Positions 18,013 to 28,452 of a DNA stretch of 36,750 bases are shown one piece after another. Source of the stretch: Candidatus Methanofastidiosia archaeon (GTDB lineage Archaea > Methanobacteriota_B > Thermococci > Methanofastidiosales > NM3). How positions within the stretch are numbered: position 1 is the first letter of the stretch; the number at the start of each line of letters is the position of its first letter. A program made the translations under genes and the position numbers. Below the pieces are notes generated by a model that made no database searches, was not told where the DNA came from, and saw only the letters and a list, made by a program, of their open reading frames with translations. The stretch lies in assembly GCA_016930445.1 (NCBI GenBank), contig JAFGGT010000007.1:1-36750 (forward strand), given 5' to 3'.

Positions 18013-18088
18013 TGGTAGCCGGGCGCGGATTCGAACCGCGGTCGCGGGATCCAGAGTCCTGCAGGATTGTCCCCTACCCTACCCGGCT
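18013..18088 (-). tRNA. tRNA-Gln (anticodon CUG), CCA encoded
   Basis: 7-bp acceptor AGCCGGG/CCCGGCT, T-arm CGCGG-TTCGAAT-CCGCG, anticodon loop CTCTGGA, discriminator A followed by genomic CCA. Confidence 0.92.
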
Positions 18089-18175
18089 AATGGCAGATTT
18101 AAGCATAAAAATGATTAATAAAAACCTTTCGGTATTTTTTCGATTTTAGGCAAAGGTGGCTTAGAGATCACATTA

Positions 18176-18694
18176 TCATTCCAGAAGCAACAACCCGTAG
18201 CTCTTGTACTCCTCATCCTTCCTCTTGACAGGGGTAAGAGGAAAGCCTGAGCTATTGGCAAGCTCGTATACGTCCACGCCCAGCGACTCGAGGGATGGCC
18301 TTCTGCCCATGTCGTTACAAGGGCGTCCATTGATGGCCTTGCAGCTCTTACACAGGTGGCAGGGGCCGGCAGCAATTCCGAAGGCCTTGTGATATCCGTC
18401 AAGGAAGCAGTCCCTCTCGAGCCTTAGAATGATCTTTTGGACCTTCTTCTGGTCATCCAAGGTCTCAAGCCCCCTAAGCTCGATCAGTATGCCCTTCCTG
18501 TACTCACTGAAGAACTCCCTCACCTTATCCAATTCGGGCACGTTCGGCGGGCAAGTGTAATTATTATTGTATATAGGGCAACCAAATTGGCATTTCATCC
18601 TCACCCATTGGTAAACGTTTATCTTCCTGGGATCTATGGTCCTGATATCATAAGCACCATACTCCCTCGCTTTCTCTAAGATATGGCCTATCAT
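18176..18694 (-). CDS. DUF2284 metal-binding protein
   Basis: Cys motifs MKCQFGCPIYNNNYTCPPNVPELDKVREFF and GPCHLCKSCKAINGRPC. Confidence 0.85.
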   Translation of the reverse strand: MIGHILEKAREYGAYDIRTIDPRKINVYQWVRMKCQFGCPIYNNNYTCPPNVPELDKVREFFSEYRKGILIELRGLETLDDQKKVQKIILRLERDCFLDGYHKAFGIAAGPCHLCKSCKAINGRPCNDMGRRPSLESLGVDVYELANSSGFPLTPVKRKDEEYKSYGLLLLE

Positions 18695-18763
18695 TAAAGC
18701 TCACTTCCGGAACATAATCCATATCTGAGAAATATTTAAAAGAGTTTTTATCGTCAGGTCAAT

Positions 18764-19435
18764 ATGGATACTGTCATATTCGATCTCGATGACACCTTGG
18801 CGGATACATGGCATGCAACAAAGAGGGCAAATCGGAAATTGTTTTTTTATTTTCTGAAAAAGAGGCTCTTCAAACTGGTCAGGGCGCTCATCTTCAGGGA
18901 GAATGTGGACTTCATAGCCAATAGCAGTTACATACTGCTGATGGATTCAAATGATATAATCAGAATGTTCATTAAAAATTACTATCCTGACATCCCTGAG
19001 GAGTTCTTGGATGGCGCGGTCATGGAATTCGATAAGGAGTTCTTTAGGAACTTCAAACTGAATGAGGGGGCCTTGGATGTCCTTGATTATCTGAAGGGCC
19101 GTTACAGGCTCTGCCTGGTGACCGATGGCACACTTAGATGGCAGGAGCAGAAGATCGAGCTCCTTGGCATTAATGGGTACTTCGACAAGATAGCTATTGC
19201 CGGCGCCCTGGGCACTTCCAAGCCTGACCCTATGAACTTTATGGAGGTTCTTTCAGGGAGTGAGGACAAGGTGTATGTCATAGGCGACAGGGTCGAGACG
19301 GACATTGCTGGCGGGGCGTCGATCGGCGCCGTCACCATACTTTTCAAGAACGGTTTTTTCAACTATGACCGTGATTGTGGCATAGTGCCGACCTACACCA
19401 TAGAGCATTTGAGCGAGTTGCGCCAATATCTCTGA
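18764..19435 (+). CDS. HAD-superfamily hydrolase
   Basis: DTVIFDLDDTLADTWHA, VTDGT, KPDPMNF, VIGDRVETDIAGGASIGA. Confidence 0.9.
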   Translation: MDTVIFDLDDTLADTWHATKRANRKLFFYFLKKRLFKLVRALIFRENVDFIANSSYILLMDSNDIIRMFIKNYYPDIPEEFLDGAVMEFDKEFFRNFKLNEGALDVLDYLKGRYRLCLVTDGTLRWQEQKIELLGINGYFDKIAIAGALGTSKPDPMNFMEVLSGSEDKVYVIGDRVETDIAGGASIGAVTILFKNGFFNYDRDCGIVPTYTIEHLSELRQYL

Positions 19436-19502
19436 TCCGAAGCGCCTTTATCGGCAATTGGCTTTTTGAGATAAAAAGGTTTTTTAATGAATCTAATGAA
19501 TC

Positions 19503-19515
19503 GAGTTTAAAACTC
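19503..19515 (+). promoter_or_regulatory. Perfect inverted repeat just upstream of nadA (putative operator)
   Basis: GAGTTT-A-AAACTC, 13 nt before the TTG start. Confidence 0.35.
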
Positions 19516-19528
19516 ATATGGCGATCGA

Positions 19529-20437
19529 TTGAATCTTCCTGAAAGGATCAATGAACTCAAAGAAAAGAACGACATGGTGATATTGGCCCACAACTATCAG
19601 TTGCCAGAGGTCCAGGACATAGCCGACTACCTTGGTGACTCGCTGGAGTTGTGCTATCTTGCCCAAGAGCTCGAGGCAGAGACCATAGTCTTTGCGGGAG
19701 TGGCGTTCATGGCTGAATCAGCCCTCATTCTCAACCCCGAAAAGACCGTGCTCGTGCCAGAGCTCGATGCTCATTGCCCCATGGCCAAGATGCTGTCGCC
19801 TAGAGATGTCATCAATGGCAAGCTGCGCTATCCCGATGCGGCCGTAGTTCTATATGGGAACACAACGGCAGGCGCAAAGGCGGAGGCGGATGTAATATGC
19901 ACTTCTGCAAACTCAGTGAGGATAGTCAATTCCCTGGACGAGGAAAAAATACTTTTCGGCCCCGACAAGAATCTGAGGCACTGGACCCAACAGCACACCG
20001 ACAAGGAGCTTCTGCCAGTCCCGGACAATGGCTACTGCTATGTCCACAACTCATTGATAACCCCAGAGGATGTAAAGAGCCTCAGGTCAAGCCATCCCGA
20101 TGCGGAGGTGCTTGTCCATCCGGAATGCCTCCCAGAGGTCCAGGCAATGGCCGAAAGGGTCCTCTCTACAAATGGCATGCTGAGACACGCAATGAGCTCA
20201 TCGTCCGACGAGTTCATAATCGGCACAGAGAAGGAGATGTGCTATAGGCTCCAAAAGGAAATGCCTGAAAAGAGATTCTATGGCTTCGACAAGGCAATAT
20301 GTGATGACATGAAGAAGACGGACCTTGAGAAGCTCTACAGGGTCATGAGGGACAGGAGCAACAAGATGGAGCTACCAAGGGAGATCATTGAGAAGGCCCA
20401 GAGGCCCTTGCAAAGGATGCTGGATCTGAGCCGTTGA
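19529..20437 (+). CDS. nadA: Quinolinate synthase A (TTG start)
   Basis: ILAHNYQLPEVQDIADYLGDSLELCYLA; FeS Cys in ICTSAN, HPECLPEV and KAICDDMKKT. Confidence 0.95.
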   Translation: MNLPERINELKEKNDMVILAHNYQLPEVQDIADYLGDSLELCYLAQELEAETIVFAGVAFMAESALILNPEKTVLVPELDAHCPMAKMLSPRDVINGKLRYPDAAVVLYGNTTAGAKAEADVICTSANSVRIVNSLDEEKILFGPDKNLRHWTQQHTDKELLPVPDNGYCYVHNSLITPEDVKSLRSSHPDAEVLVHPECLPEVQAMAERVLSTNGMLRHAMSSSSDEFIIGTEKEMCYRLQKEMPEKRFYGFDKAICDDMKKTDLEKLYRVMRDRSNKMELPREIIEKAQRPLQRMLDLSR

Positions 20438-20520
20438 GCGGTTTAATTGCAATATCCTATTTTTCTGGCTAAAAACATTCAAGGAATAAATATAAATAAC
20501 AATAAATCCTCTTAAAAACC

Positions 20521-20919
20521 ATGACAGTATATTCCATTCAAAAAACAGAAGGAGCTACTGTTAAGATTCCGAGCGATGTCCTAGCGACATTGAACGTCAG
20601 GAGCGGAGAATACCTGATTTTTAAAGGCAATAGGGCGAAGAAGGAGATCACAGTAAAACCTCTCATCTCAAGTTGCCTCAAGGCTGCCGAGCTCAAATTA
20701 ATGATACAGAACAAGCCTGGGACCAATGCTAAAGTTGACAAGATCCTCGGAGACCTTGGAATAAACATTGTCTTTGGCCGTGGCGGGCAGGTGGAGGAGG
20801 ACGTATACATATCCGTCAAACTCCTGGACATGTCCAGTGCCGTGGTCGGTGTGAAGGAAGTTCAACGCGAGTTGGAAGCCATTGAAGAGGTTATCGACCT
20901 TATTGTGGAAGAGATTTGA
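20521..20919 (+). CDS. AbrB/SpoVT-like domain fused to an ACT domain, putative regulator
   Basis: N-terminal swapped-hairpin-like MTVYSIQKTEGATVKIPSDVLATLNVRSGEYLIFKG, C-terminal ACT-like ELKLMIQNKPGTNAKVDKILGDLGINI. Confidence 0.6.
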   Translation: MTVYSIQKTEGATVKIPSDVLATLNVRSGEYLIFKGNRAKKEITVKPLISSCLKAAELKLMIQNKPGTNAKVDKILGDLGINIVFGRGGQVEEDVYISVKLLDMSSAVVGVKEVQRELEAIEEVIDLIVEEI

Positions 20920-20925
20920 AAAGAT

Positions 20926-21513
20926 TCATATAACATCTCTCTTTATCTTTTTTATAAGGTAGTTCTTTTCCCTCTCCTTCTCGTTCAGCCTATCATTTAT
21001 CATCTTTTCAGCTTCAAGCAGTTCAGGTAAGGTCTTCTGCTCGAGGGAATTGACCCTTCTCTTTGTCTTTTCAATCTCTGAGAGGATCTTTTTTATTATG
21101 GTCTCGAACTCTGCCGCAATGATGATCTTTTCCACTACCCTTTCATAGCAAAGCGATGCCTCGTCAATCCTTGATGAGGTGCTTCCAATGCCGTAACCCC
21201 TCTCCGATACCGCGCTTTGCACCTTGGTCTTGGAGATGTGAGGGACCTCTATACCCATGACGTTGGCCTTGGTCAGGGTGAAGCTTGGGCCTTCCTTCCT
21301 CGCGAAGGCGGCAGACTTTATCTTGACTATCCCGTCCGTCGCCTGGGCCATACCTATCTTCTCCCTGGCGAGGGCATATTCGCTATCGAACTCGTTGCGG
21401 GCGTTCTTGGCCTTCTCGATGCTAGAGAGAAGCTCTATTATGAGTGCGTCCCTCTTCTTTTTGAGCAGCCTGTAACCCATCTGGGAGAGATAGATCTTTT
21501 TCTTGACATCCAA
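20926..21513 (-). CDS. atpD: A-type ATP synthase subunit D
   Basis: LLKKKRDALIIELLSSIEKA...; last gene of the ATPase operon. Confidence 0.93.
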   Translation of the reverse strand: MDVKKKIYLSQMGYRLLKKKRDALIIELLSSIEKAKNARNEFDSEYALAREKIGMAQATDGIVKIKSAAFARKEGPSFTLTKANVMGIEVPHISKTKVQSAVSERGYGIGSTSSRIDEASLCYERVVEKIIIAAEFETIIKKILSEIEKTKRRVNSLEQKTLPELLEAEKMINDRLNEKEREKNYLIKKIKRDVI

Positions 21514-21532
21514 GAGGTCTGACCTGGTGGGT

Positions 21533-22930
21533 TTAATATCCCTTATGTTCAGTTTCCTCCCTCCGGTAATACCTGTCCAAAATATCCTTCGGTACCCTTG
21601 AGAGATCGTCCTCTGGCACTTTCGAAAGGCATTCCCAACCGATGTCCAGCGTGGTCTCTATCGGCCTGTTCTCGTTCCTGCCCTGTTTCACGAACCTTTT
21701 CTCGAAGGAATCGGCAAAGTCGAGGAATCTCTGGTCCCTCTTCGAGAGGGCGTCCTTTCCCACGATGTTTATAAGCCCGCGGAGCTCGAGGCCCTCAGCG
21801 TAGGCTGAATAGAGCTGGTTGAAAAGGGCCTTATGGTCCTCTCTTGTCTTTCCTTTCCCTATGCCCTGATTCATGAGGCGCGAAAGCGATGGCAGGACAT
21901 CTATTGGGGGATAAATGTTCCTGTTGTGAAGTGACCTGGAGACGAATATCTGTCCTTCAGTGATGTATCCTGTAAGGTCTGGAACCGGGTGGGTCTTGTC
22001 ATCACTGGGCATTGTGAGTATAGGCAGCAGGGTCACGGACCCCTTCTTACCCGATATCATCCCTGCCCTCTCATACAGGGATGCCAGGTCCGTGTACAGG
22101 TATCCCGGGTATCCCCTTCTTCCAGGGACCTCCTCCCTGGCAGCGCCGATCTCAAGCAACGCCTCACAATAATTGGTAATGTCCGTTATTATGGTAAGTA
22201 CGTGATAACCGAGCTCATAAGCCAGATACTCGGCTGCTGTGAGGGCCATCCTCGGTATGATTATCCTCTCGATCGACGGGTCGCTAGCCAGATTCAGGAA
22301 GACGACGCATCGTTCAAGCGCTCCGGTCCTCTCGAACTCGTTGATGAACTGCTTTGCCTCCTCCTGTGTTATGCCTATAGCACAGAAGACCACCGCGAAG
22401 GGCTCATTGCTGTCCCTGACCTTGGCCTGTTTTGTGATCTGAAGGGCCAGTTCATTGTGGGGCAGGCCGGAACCTGAGAATATGGGGAGCTTTTGCCCCC
22501 TGATGAGGGTGTTCATACCATCTATAGTTGATATGCCCGTTTGGATGAAGTCCTTTGGGACGTCGCGCCTGTAGGGGTTGATGACCTCGCCCTGTATCTC
22601 CAGCTTCTCCTCTGGGATGATCTCTATCCCGCCGTCCCTGGGCTTGCCGATGCCTGAAAGGATCCTGCCGAACATGTTGCTCGAGACCGGCATCTTGAGC
22701 GTCTCTCCTGAGAAGTGGACATATGTATGCTTGTCGATCCCCTGCGTGTTCTCGAATACCTGGACAATGACGAAGTCCTTGGAGGTCTCAAGGACCTGTC
22801 CCCTTTTGATTTCCCCAGATGGCAATTTTATCTTGACATATTCCTTGTATCCTACGGATTCCACCTTCTGTACGAAGAGGAGCGGTCCTTCGATCTTGTT
22901 TATCGTCTGGTATTCCTTAATCTTCCTCAC
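21533..22930 (-). CDS. atpB: A-type ATP synthase subunit B
   Basis: [21 protein letters not shown]...[13 protein letters not shown]...[26 protein letters not shown]. Confidence 0.97.
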   Translation of the reverse strand: MRKIKEYQTINKIEGPLLFVQKVESVGYKEYVKIKLPSGEIKRGQVLETSKDFVIVQVFENTQGIDKHTYVHFSGETLKMPVSSNMFGRILSGIGKPRDGGIEIIPEEKLEIQGEVINPYRRDVPKDFIQTGISTIDGMNTLIRGQKLPIFSGSGLPHNELALQITKQAKVRDSNEPFAVVFCAIGITQEEAKQFINEFERTGALERCVVFLNLASDPSIERIIIPRMALTAAEYLAYELGYHVLTIITDITNYCEALLEIGAAREEVPGRRGYPGYLYTDLASLYERAGMISGKKGSVTLLPILTMPSDDKTHPVPDLTGYITEGQIFVSRSLHNRNIYPPIDVLPSLSRLMNQGIGKGKTREDHKALFNQLYSAYAEGLELRGLINIVGKDALSKRDQRFLDFADSFEKRFVKQGRNENRPIETTLDIGWECLSKVPEDDLSRVPKDILDRYYRREETEHKGY

Positions 22931-24671
22931 CCCTTAGTAGGCTGTTGAAGTCCTTCACTATCATCTCAGAGATCTTTTCCGTAAATTCCTGATAATCCTT
23001 CTCATATCGGATCTTGCCTATCATCGCCCTACATGGAAGGTCGATGATCCGCTCTACCTTCTTCCCTATCTCTATCGCGGACATGGCCTTCTCAGAAAAG
23101 TCAAGTATGAGCTTCACCATCAGGTGCTGTTTTTCAAGGTTGCAGTACGTGTCGACCTCATGGTATGCATTTTGCTGGAGGAAGTACTCCCTTATCATCC
23201 TTGCCACTTCCATTATCATCTTCTGGTCCTCTGGCAGCGCGTCCGAACCGACCAGTTGGACGATCTCCTCAAGCTCGCTTTCACGGACCAGTATTGACAT
23301 CATCTTTGTCTTGTTCTCCGTCCAGCCGGGGAAGTCCCTTTCCAGAAGGGGTGTCAGCTGCTCCTGATATAGTGAGTAGGATTTCAGCCAGTTGATCGAC
23401 GGGAAGTGTCTCCTGTGGGCCAGCTTGGAGTCAAGGGCCCAGAACACCTTTGTGACCCTCAATGTGTTCTGCGTTACAGGTTCGCTGAAGTCTCCCCCCG
23501 CAGGGGATACTGCTCCTATGATGGTGACCGACCCGTTCTTGCCAGAAAGAGTTTCGACATATCCCGCCCTTTCATAGAAGTCGGCCAGTCTGGAGCCGAG
23601 GTAAGCAGGATATCCTTCCTCGCCTGGAAGCTCCTCGAGCCTGGATGAGATCTCCCTCATGGCCTCTGCCCACCTTGAAGTGGAGTCTGCCATCAGGGCG
23701 ACATTGTACCCCATGTCCCTGAAGTATTCGGCAATCGTAATGCCGGTATATACGGATGCCTCCCTTGCAGCCACGGGCATGTTCGAGGTGTTGGCTATTA
23801 GAACGACCCTTTCTATAAGTGGCGAGTTCGTCTTGGGGTCGATAAGCTCGGGGAATTCCTTCAGCACGCTTGTCATCTCATTGCCCCTCTCTCCGCAGCC
23901 GACATACACAATGACGTCTGCATTCGACCATTTGGCCAACTGGTGCTGGGTTATGGTCTTTCCGCTACCAAAGGGCCCTGGAATGGCCGCTGTGCCCCCC
24001 TTGGCGATCGGGAAAAGCGTATCAAGCACCCTTTGCCCCGTAACCAGTATCTCCTCTGGCCAAAGCTTCTCCTTTATGGGCCTTCTCTTCTTTACCGGCC
24101 ATCTGTGCATTAGCTGTAGATTCTTCTTGCCGTCCAGGACACACACGGTCTCTTCAACAGTGAACTCGCCTTCAATAATCTCAGTTATCGTTCCAGATAC
24201 GTTCGGTGGCACCATGATGCCATGCCTGAAGTTCTTAGTTTCATCGACATAACCAATTATATCGCCAGCAGCGACCTTGTCCCCTACATTTCTCGTGGGA
24301 ACGAAGTGCCATTTCTTGTCCCTTGACAGGCCAGGTATCTCCAAGCCCCTCTTTATGAAGTTGCCTTCCAGCGAGATGACGTCCAAGGGTCTTTGTATGC
24401 CATCATAGATGGAGGTCAGTAGGCCGGGCCCAAGCTCGGCAGAAACTGGCTCCCTGGTGTCATATACGGGTTCATCCGGTCTAAGCAGGTCAGTGTCCTC
24501 ATATACCTGCACGATCGTCTTGTCGGAATCTATCTCTATGATCTCTCCCTTGAGCTTATTTCTGCCTACGAGTACCACATCGTACATCCTGCCATCCAGG
24601 TCCTTCACTACCACAACGGGTCCGGACACCCTGTAGACTTTTGCTCCCTTACTGTGTCCTGTCATTTCCAT
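22917..24671 (-). CDS. atpA: A-type ATP synthase catalytic subunit A
   Basis: Walker [36 protein letters not shown]. Confidence 0.98.
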   Translation of the reverse strand: MEMTGHSKGAKVYRVSGPVVVVKDLDGRMYDVVLVGRNKLKGEIIEIDSDKTIVQVYEDTDLLRPDEPVYDTREPVSAELGPGLLTSIYDGIQRPLDVISLEGNFIKRGLEIPGLSRDKKWHFVPTRNVGDKVAAGDIIGYVDETKNFRHGIMVPPNVSGTITEIIEGEFTVEETVCVLDGKKNLQLMHRWPVKKRRPIKEKLWPEEILVTGQRVLDTLFPIAKGGTAAIPGPFGSGKTITQHQLAKWSNADVIVYVGCGERGNEMTSVLKEFPELIDPKTNSPLIERVVLIANTSNMPVAAREASVYTGITIAEYFRDMGYNVALMADSTSRWAEAMREISSRLEELPGEEGYPAYLGSRLADFYERAGYVETLSGKNGSVTIIGAVSPAGGDFSEPVTQNTLRVTKVFWALDSKLAHRRHFPSINWLKSYSLYQEQLTPLLERDFPGWTENKTKMMSILVRESELEEIVQLVGSDALPEDQKMIMEVARMIREYFLQQNAYHEVDTYCNLEKQHLMVKLILDFSEKAMSAIEIGKKVERIIDLPCRAMIGKIRYEKDYQEFTEKISEMIVKDFNSLLRGEED

Positions 24672-24964
24672 AGGTCAACACCAATGAGTTTGATAATCTG
24701 GTCTTTAATATCTAGGTCCCTTTTCTCTCCAATAGGGAAAACGATGGGCCTGATAGCCTTTTCTATCTTGTTCTTCAATGAAAGAGAGAGCCCCTTAAGG
24801 GCAGCATACGGCAACACTATTATGCCTACCTCAGGATCATTTAGGAGATGTTTCAAATTGTATTCATAGTCTTCACTGGAAAGAGACAATATGCTTCTTT
24901 TTATGCCAGCCAGCTTGAATCCTATTATGAAGCTCTCGTCCCCCAGTACGACTATGTCCATCAC
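24662..24964 (-). CDS. atpF: A-type ATP synthase subunit F
   Basis: MMDIVVLGDESFIIGFKLAGI; position in the operon. Confidence 0.9.
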   Translation of the reverse strand: MMDIVVLGDESFIIGFKLAGIKRSILSLSSEDYEYNLKHLLNDPEVGIIVLPYAALKGLSLSLKNKIEKAIRPIVFPIGEKRDLDIKDQIIKLIGVDLWK

Positions 24965-25944
24965 ACCACCAACATCTTCTCTATCGACCCAAGTTCCAGA
25001 CCCAGCTGCTTTCCTCTCACTATAAGTCTTAGATTGCTTATTTCGCTATTCTTTCTCAGTATGAATCCAAGGGCGGCAAGCGTGGAGAACATGTTAAGGT
25101 GGGAGACCCTTTCCCCAAGCCTTATCAAGTAATTGTCGATCTGCTGCTCAAGGATAGAGATAGGTTCCTTTGGGTCAAGGTCCATTCTGTCGAATAGCTT
25201 GTTTGCGAACCTGATCGATTCCTCATAGTCCATGACCTTGAACTTACCTAGGGATTCCTTGGTAATCTTCTTACCTAAGGGTATGATGTTCTCCTGTATG
25301 ACGCTAAAATCGGCCCCAGACCCCTTTAGCCTCAGCAGTATTTTTAGGTTGTAGATATCTACCTCGTTCAGCAGATATATTGTGAGGCCTTCCTCCCCTA
25401 TGTCGTCTGCCAGGGCTATGCTGTCCATATAGTAGTTCCTATCCAGCTCGTATTCAAGCTTCTTTAGCTCTTCAATTCCCGAAGGTATTATCTTCTTTTC
25501 CTCAAGGTCCCTTTTCGCAGATTCGTAGTCCATTTTTGTAAGGCTAAGAAGATAGGCGAACTTGAGCTTTCCCACAGGAACTATGGCCTCGGCTATCTCT
25601 TCGGATGAGGCTTGCGACTGCAGCCCCCGTAAAATGGATTTGATGTTCTCATTGTCCCATCTCTTCATGTACTGTGTTATGAATCTGTTTATATTGCCTG
25701 AAGAGATGTTGATAAGCTTTTCATACGTCCTTGCCAGGTTCAGGTTCAAGGCATATTCTATCAGGTCGATGCCCTTGAAGTTCTTGGAAAGCTCTGTCAC
25801 ATCCTGATGGTAGTCCCCTTCACTAATGTATCTCGTTATCTCTGGCAGCTCCATTAGCATCATCTTCTCGTATGTCAGCTTAGGAAATATCTTCGCTTTC
25901 ATGGCCGAGATCCTGGCATTGAAGTATGCTGCATTGTCTTCCAT
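24961..25944 (-). CDS. atpC: A-type ATP synthase subunit C
   Basis: YFNARISAMKAKIFPKLTYEKMMLM...; position in the operon. Confidence 0.9.
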   Translation of the reverse strand: MEDNAAYFNARISAMKAKIFPKLTYEKMMLMELPEITRYISEGDYHQDVTELSKNFKGIDLIEYALNLNLARTYEKLINISSGNINRFITQYMKRWDNENIKSILRGLQSQASSEEIAEAIVPVGKLKFAYLLSLTKMDYESAKRDLEEKKIIPSGIEELKKLEYELDRNYYMDSIALADDIGEEGLTIYLLNEVDIYNLKILLRLKGSGADFSVIQENIIPLGKKITKESLGKFKVMDYEESIRFANKLFDRMDLDPKEPISILEQQIDNYLIRLGERVSHLNMFSTLAALGFILRKNSEISNLRLIVRGKQLGLELGSIEKMLVV

Positions 25945-25947
25945 CGA

Positions 25948-26568
25948 TCATTCACCCAGAAGGTTCTTGTATGCCTTTTTCATGGAGTTCTCGAATACCT
26001 CTTCAAGAAGGGAATCATAAGTAAGATTTATTTTCCAGTGCCTATCCTCGGATTCAGCTACAATACCACCGATGCAATCAATGTTTCCGGAATATTCCAG
26101 GTCGGAATATTTCCTGATAGTATCTTCATCCCGCGGATTTGAGTATATATAGAAGGGCCTCTTCGTAGGCACCTCGACCAGGTCATGGTCCACATAAGTT
26201 ATCGAGGATATCGAGAACACTGGGGTTGCCCTCGCGATGTGCAACAGACGCCTTATGAGCCTTTTGTTGGTCTCATCGTCTATTTCGGATACCTTCTCCC
26301 TTACTCTCTCCCAGAGCTTTTTGATAATCTCCCTCTCCATCTCAAGCTTCTTTCTCTTATACTCCATCCTTACCTTCGATAGCCTGATCTCCTTTAATTT
26401 TTCCAAAGTGCTCTCAAGTTCCCTGTTCTTTTGCTCCCTAAGCTTTTCAGCTTCATTCCTTGCGTTCTCAGTGATCCTAAATGCCTCTAGTCTGCCTTCT
26501 TCTAGTATCATATCCACTTCTTTCTTTGTGACTTCATTGATCTGGTCGAGCACTTGATCAAGGGACAT
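25948..26568 (-). CDS. atpE: A-type ATP synthase subunit E
   Basis: Coiled-coil peripheral stalk protein; position in the operon. Confidence 0.88.
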   Translation of the reverse strand: MSLDQVLDQINEVTKKEVDMILEEGRLEAFRITENARNEAEKLREQKNRELESTLEKLKEIRLSKVRMEYKRKKLEMEREIIKKLWERVREKVSEIDDETNKRLIRRLLHIARATPVFSISSITYVDHDLVEVPTKRPFYIYSNPRDEDTIRKYSDLEYSGNIDCIGGIVAESEDRHWKINLTYDSLLEEVFENSMKKAYKNLLGE

Positions 26569-26572
26569 AATA

Positions 26573-26809
26573 TCACAGTCCAGGAATGACGACGAATAGC
26601 AATATCAGGCCTACAGCCAGCCCAAAAATAACTATGGTCTCCGGTATCACAGTAAGGATCAAGGCCTTACCAAACAATTCCTCTTTTTCTGCGATTGCTC
26701 CAACTGCCGCTGAGCCAATGTGCTTTTCAGCTATGGCCGTGGCGATTCCCGTAAGTCCCACAGCCAATGCGGCCGCCAGAGCTATCAATCCAACGTTTAT
26801 ATCAGCCAA
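26573..26809 (-). CDS. atpK: A-type ATP synthase subunit K (c-like rotor hairpin)
   Basis: 78-aa two-TM hairpin with IPETIVIFGLAVG carboxylate; TTG start preceded by SD ggaggtg. Confidence 0.92.
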   Translation of the reverse strand: MADINVGLIALAAALAVGLTGIATAIAEKHIGSAAVGAIAEKEELFGKALILTVIPETIVIFGLAVGLILLFVVIPGL

Positions 26810-26811
26810 CT

Positions 26812-28452
26812 TTACACCTCCTTATGTCTTATACCTAATGGGGTGAACTTTATCCCCCCACCCTTGAAGAACTTAGTAAAGAACTCAACATACTGTAAGC
26901 GTATAGAGTGCAAGAACGATGCGATTATGCCCAAGGCAAGATTCAACGTGTGTCCAAATACCAGCATCAAAACACCGAGGATAATTCCTAAGATCCCCTT
27001 AGGTATCAATACGTCGGTCACTATCTTGTTTATGGCCATTGCGATGCCCACCGATGAGAGGCCTATTGCCAGTAATCTAGTATAGGATATCACATTGGAT
27101 ATAAGTGTAAATATCTCTATCAGGGCCAGTGCCCCCTCGCCCATCACCATCAGGACAATGAAGAACGCCAGTCCGCCCAACAACGGGTATATCATATCAG
27201 GGAATACGACCATTCCCATGAGACAGTATAGGATGCCAATCCATGAGACCTTTTCAAGTATCGCGTGTTTGAGCCCCTTGTTCCTCAGGACATTGATAAA
27301 ACCTATGATGTAGCCTATGGTGATATGTACCACTCCAATGGCGGCACTGGCAACGAGCAAGGGCACTATCTCCTCCAACCTGTGCACCAATGGCATGTGT
27401 ATGCCGCCGATCTCGCTTATGCCGAAGAAATCGTGGTACATCTCGAAGCCGAAGAACTCTCCGTATACAATTCCGAATATCATGGTGTAAATGCTAGCAT
27501 AATTGAGGATGTTCAGAAGGGACTGCCATCCTACTGTCTTCATCCTTCTCCGAAGATAAGCGACCAAAAGCAGAAGTGACAATCCGTAACCTAGGTCGCC
27601 AAGCATGATGCCATAGAACAGCGGAAAAGTGAAAGATATCAGGAGCGTTGGCGATATCTCATGGTAGTTGGGTGTGGAGAACATGTCGACAAGGGTCTCA
27701 AAGGGTTTGAAGGGCTCCGGCGTCTCAACGTAAACAGGAACGTCCTCAAGGCCCTCTTCTTCTATCTCTATTATCTGTGCATCGCCACCAGTCACCCTTT
27801 CAAGCGTTTTTTTTGTCTTCTCAACATCGTCTGTCTGCATCCAACCTTCGAGTATGTAAGTGTGCTCTGTGGTCGCCAATCTTAGTGGGGTCTCAGACTT
27901 CTCTATCTCACGCGATAGGAACTCCTCGGCCGTGCTTATGAAATCCCTGTATTCCTTGTTGATCTTGTGAAGCTCCTCTGTAAGATCATTCCTTTCCTGC
28001 ATCAGCCTATCCTTGGACTTGACCAGGTCTATCATTATCTCCTTCACGTTCGGTGATAGGTCCATCTTTACCAGGTCATTGACATCGCTAATGTGTTCTA
28101 TGTCAGATAGCAGGACCTCTATATCATCGATCTTCTTTCTTTTTTCCATCACTTTGTTCTCTATCGACTCGAGCCTCTTCTTGAACTCGATGGAGAACTC
28201 GATGTCTTTGATCTCGCTCTTGGATTCTTTGCTTGTGATGTGCAAGATATCCTTCAAGGCGCGCAGGGAAAGCACGTATTCGCTGAATATTGATGACATC
28301 TTTGAAGGTTTTCCCCTCTCAAAACCTTCCTCCTTGTCGTTATAATCAATGATGTGGATGATTTTAAGGTCATAGAGAGCATTGATGGTGTCCTCAAGCC
28401 TCTCTTTGTTCCCTACGATCAAGACCTTACTCATCTTCTTCGGACTTAGCAT
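26812..28452 (-). CDS. atpI: A-type ATP synthase subunit I (a-like stator)
   Basis: Long N-terminal coiled coil plus multi-TM; GIMLGDLGYGLSLLL and VISYTRLLAIGLSSVGIAMAINK. Confidence 0.95.
   Translation of the reverse strand: MLSPKKMSKVLIVGNKERLEDTINALYDLKIIHIIDYNDKEEGFERGKPSKMSSIFSEYVLSLRALKDILHITSKESKSEIKDIEFSIEFKKRLESIENKVMEKRKKIDDIEVLLSDIEHISDVNDLVKMDLSPNVKEIMIDLVKSKDRLMQERNDLTEELHKINKEYRDFISTAEEFLSREIEKSETPLRLATTEHTYILEGWMQTDDVEKTKKTLERVTGGDAQIIEIEEEGLEDVPVYVETPEPFKPFETLVDMFSTPNYHEISPTLLISFTFPLFYGIMLGDLGYGLSLLLLVAYLRRRMKTVGWQSLLNILNYASIYTMIFGIVYGEFFGFEMYHDFFGISEIGGIHMPLVHRLEEIVPLLVASAAIGVVHITIGYIIGFINVLRNKGLKHAILEKVSWIGILYCLMGMVVFPDMIYPLLGGLAFFIVLMVMGEGALALIEIFTLISNVISYTRLLAIGLSSVGIAMAINKIVTDVLIPKGILGIILGVLMLVFGHTLNLALGIIASFLHSIRLQYVEFFTKFFKGGGIKFTPLGIRHKEV

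Noticed and set aside
23659-24252. 197-aa plus-strand ORF antisense to atpA (and similar antisense ORFs at 15024-15533, 21989-22477, 6048-6548, 12501-12878)
   Set aside because: Shadow ORFs opposite strongly conserved genes; low-complexity or compositionally biased translations and no recognisable domain.
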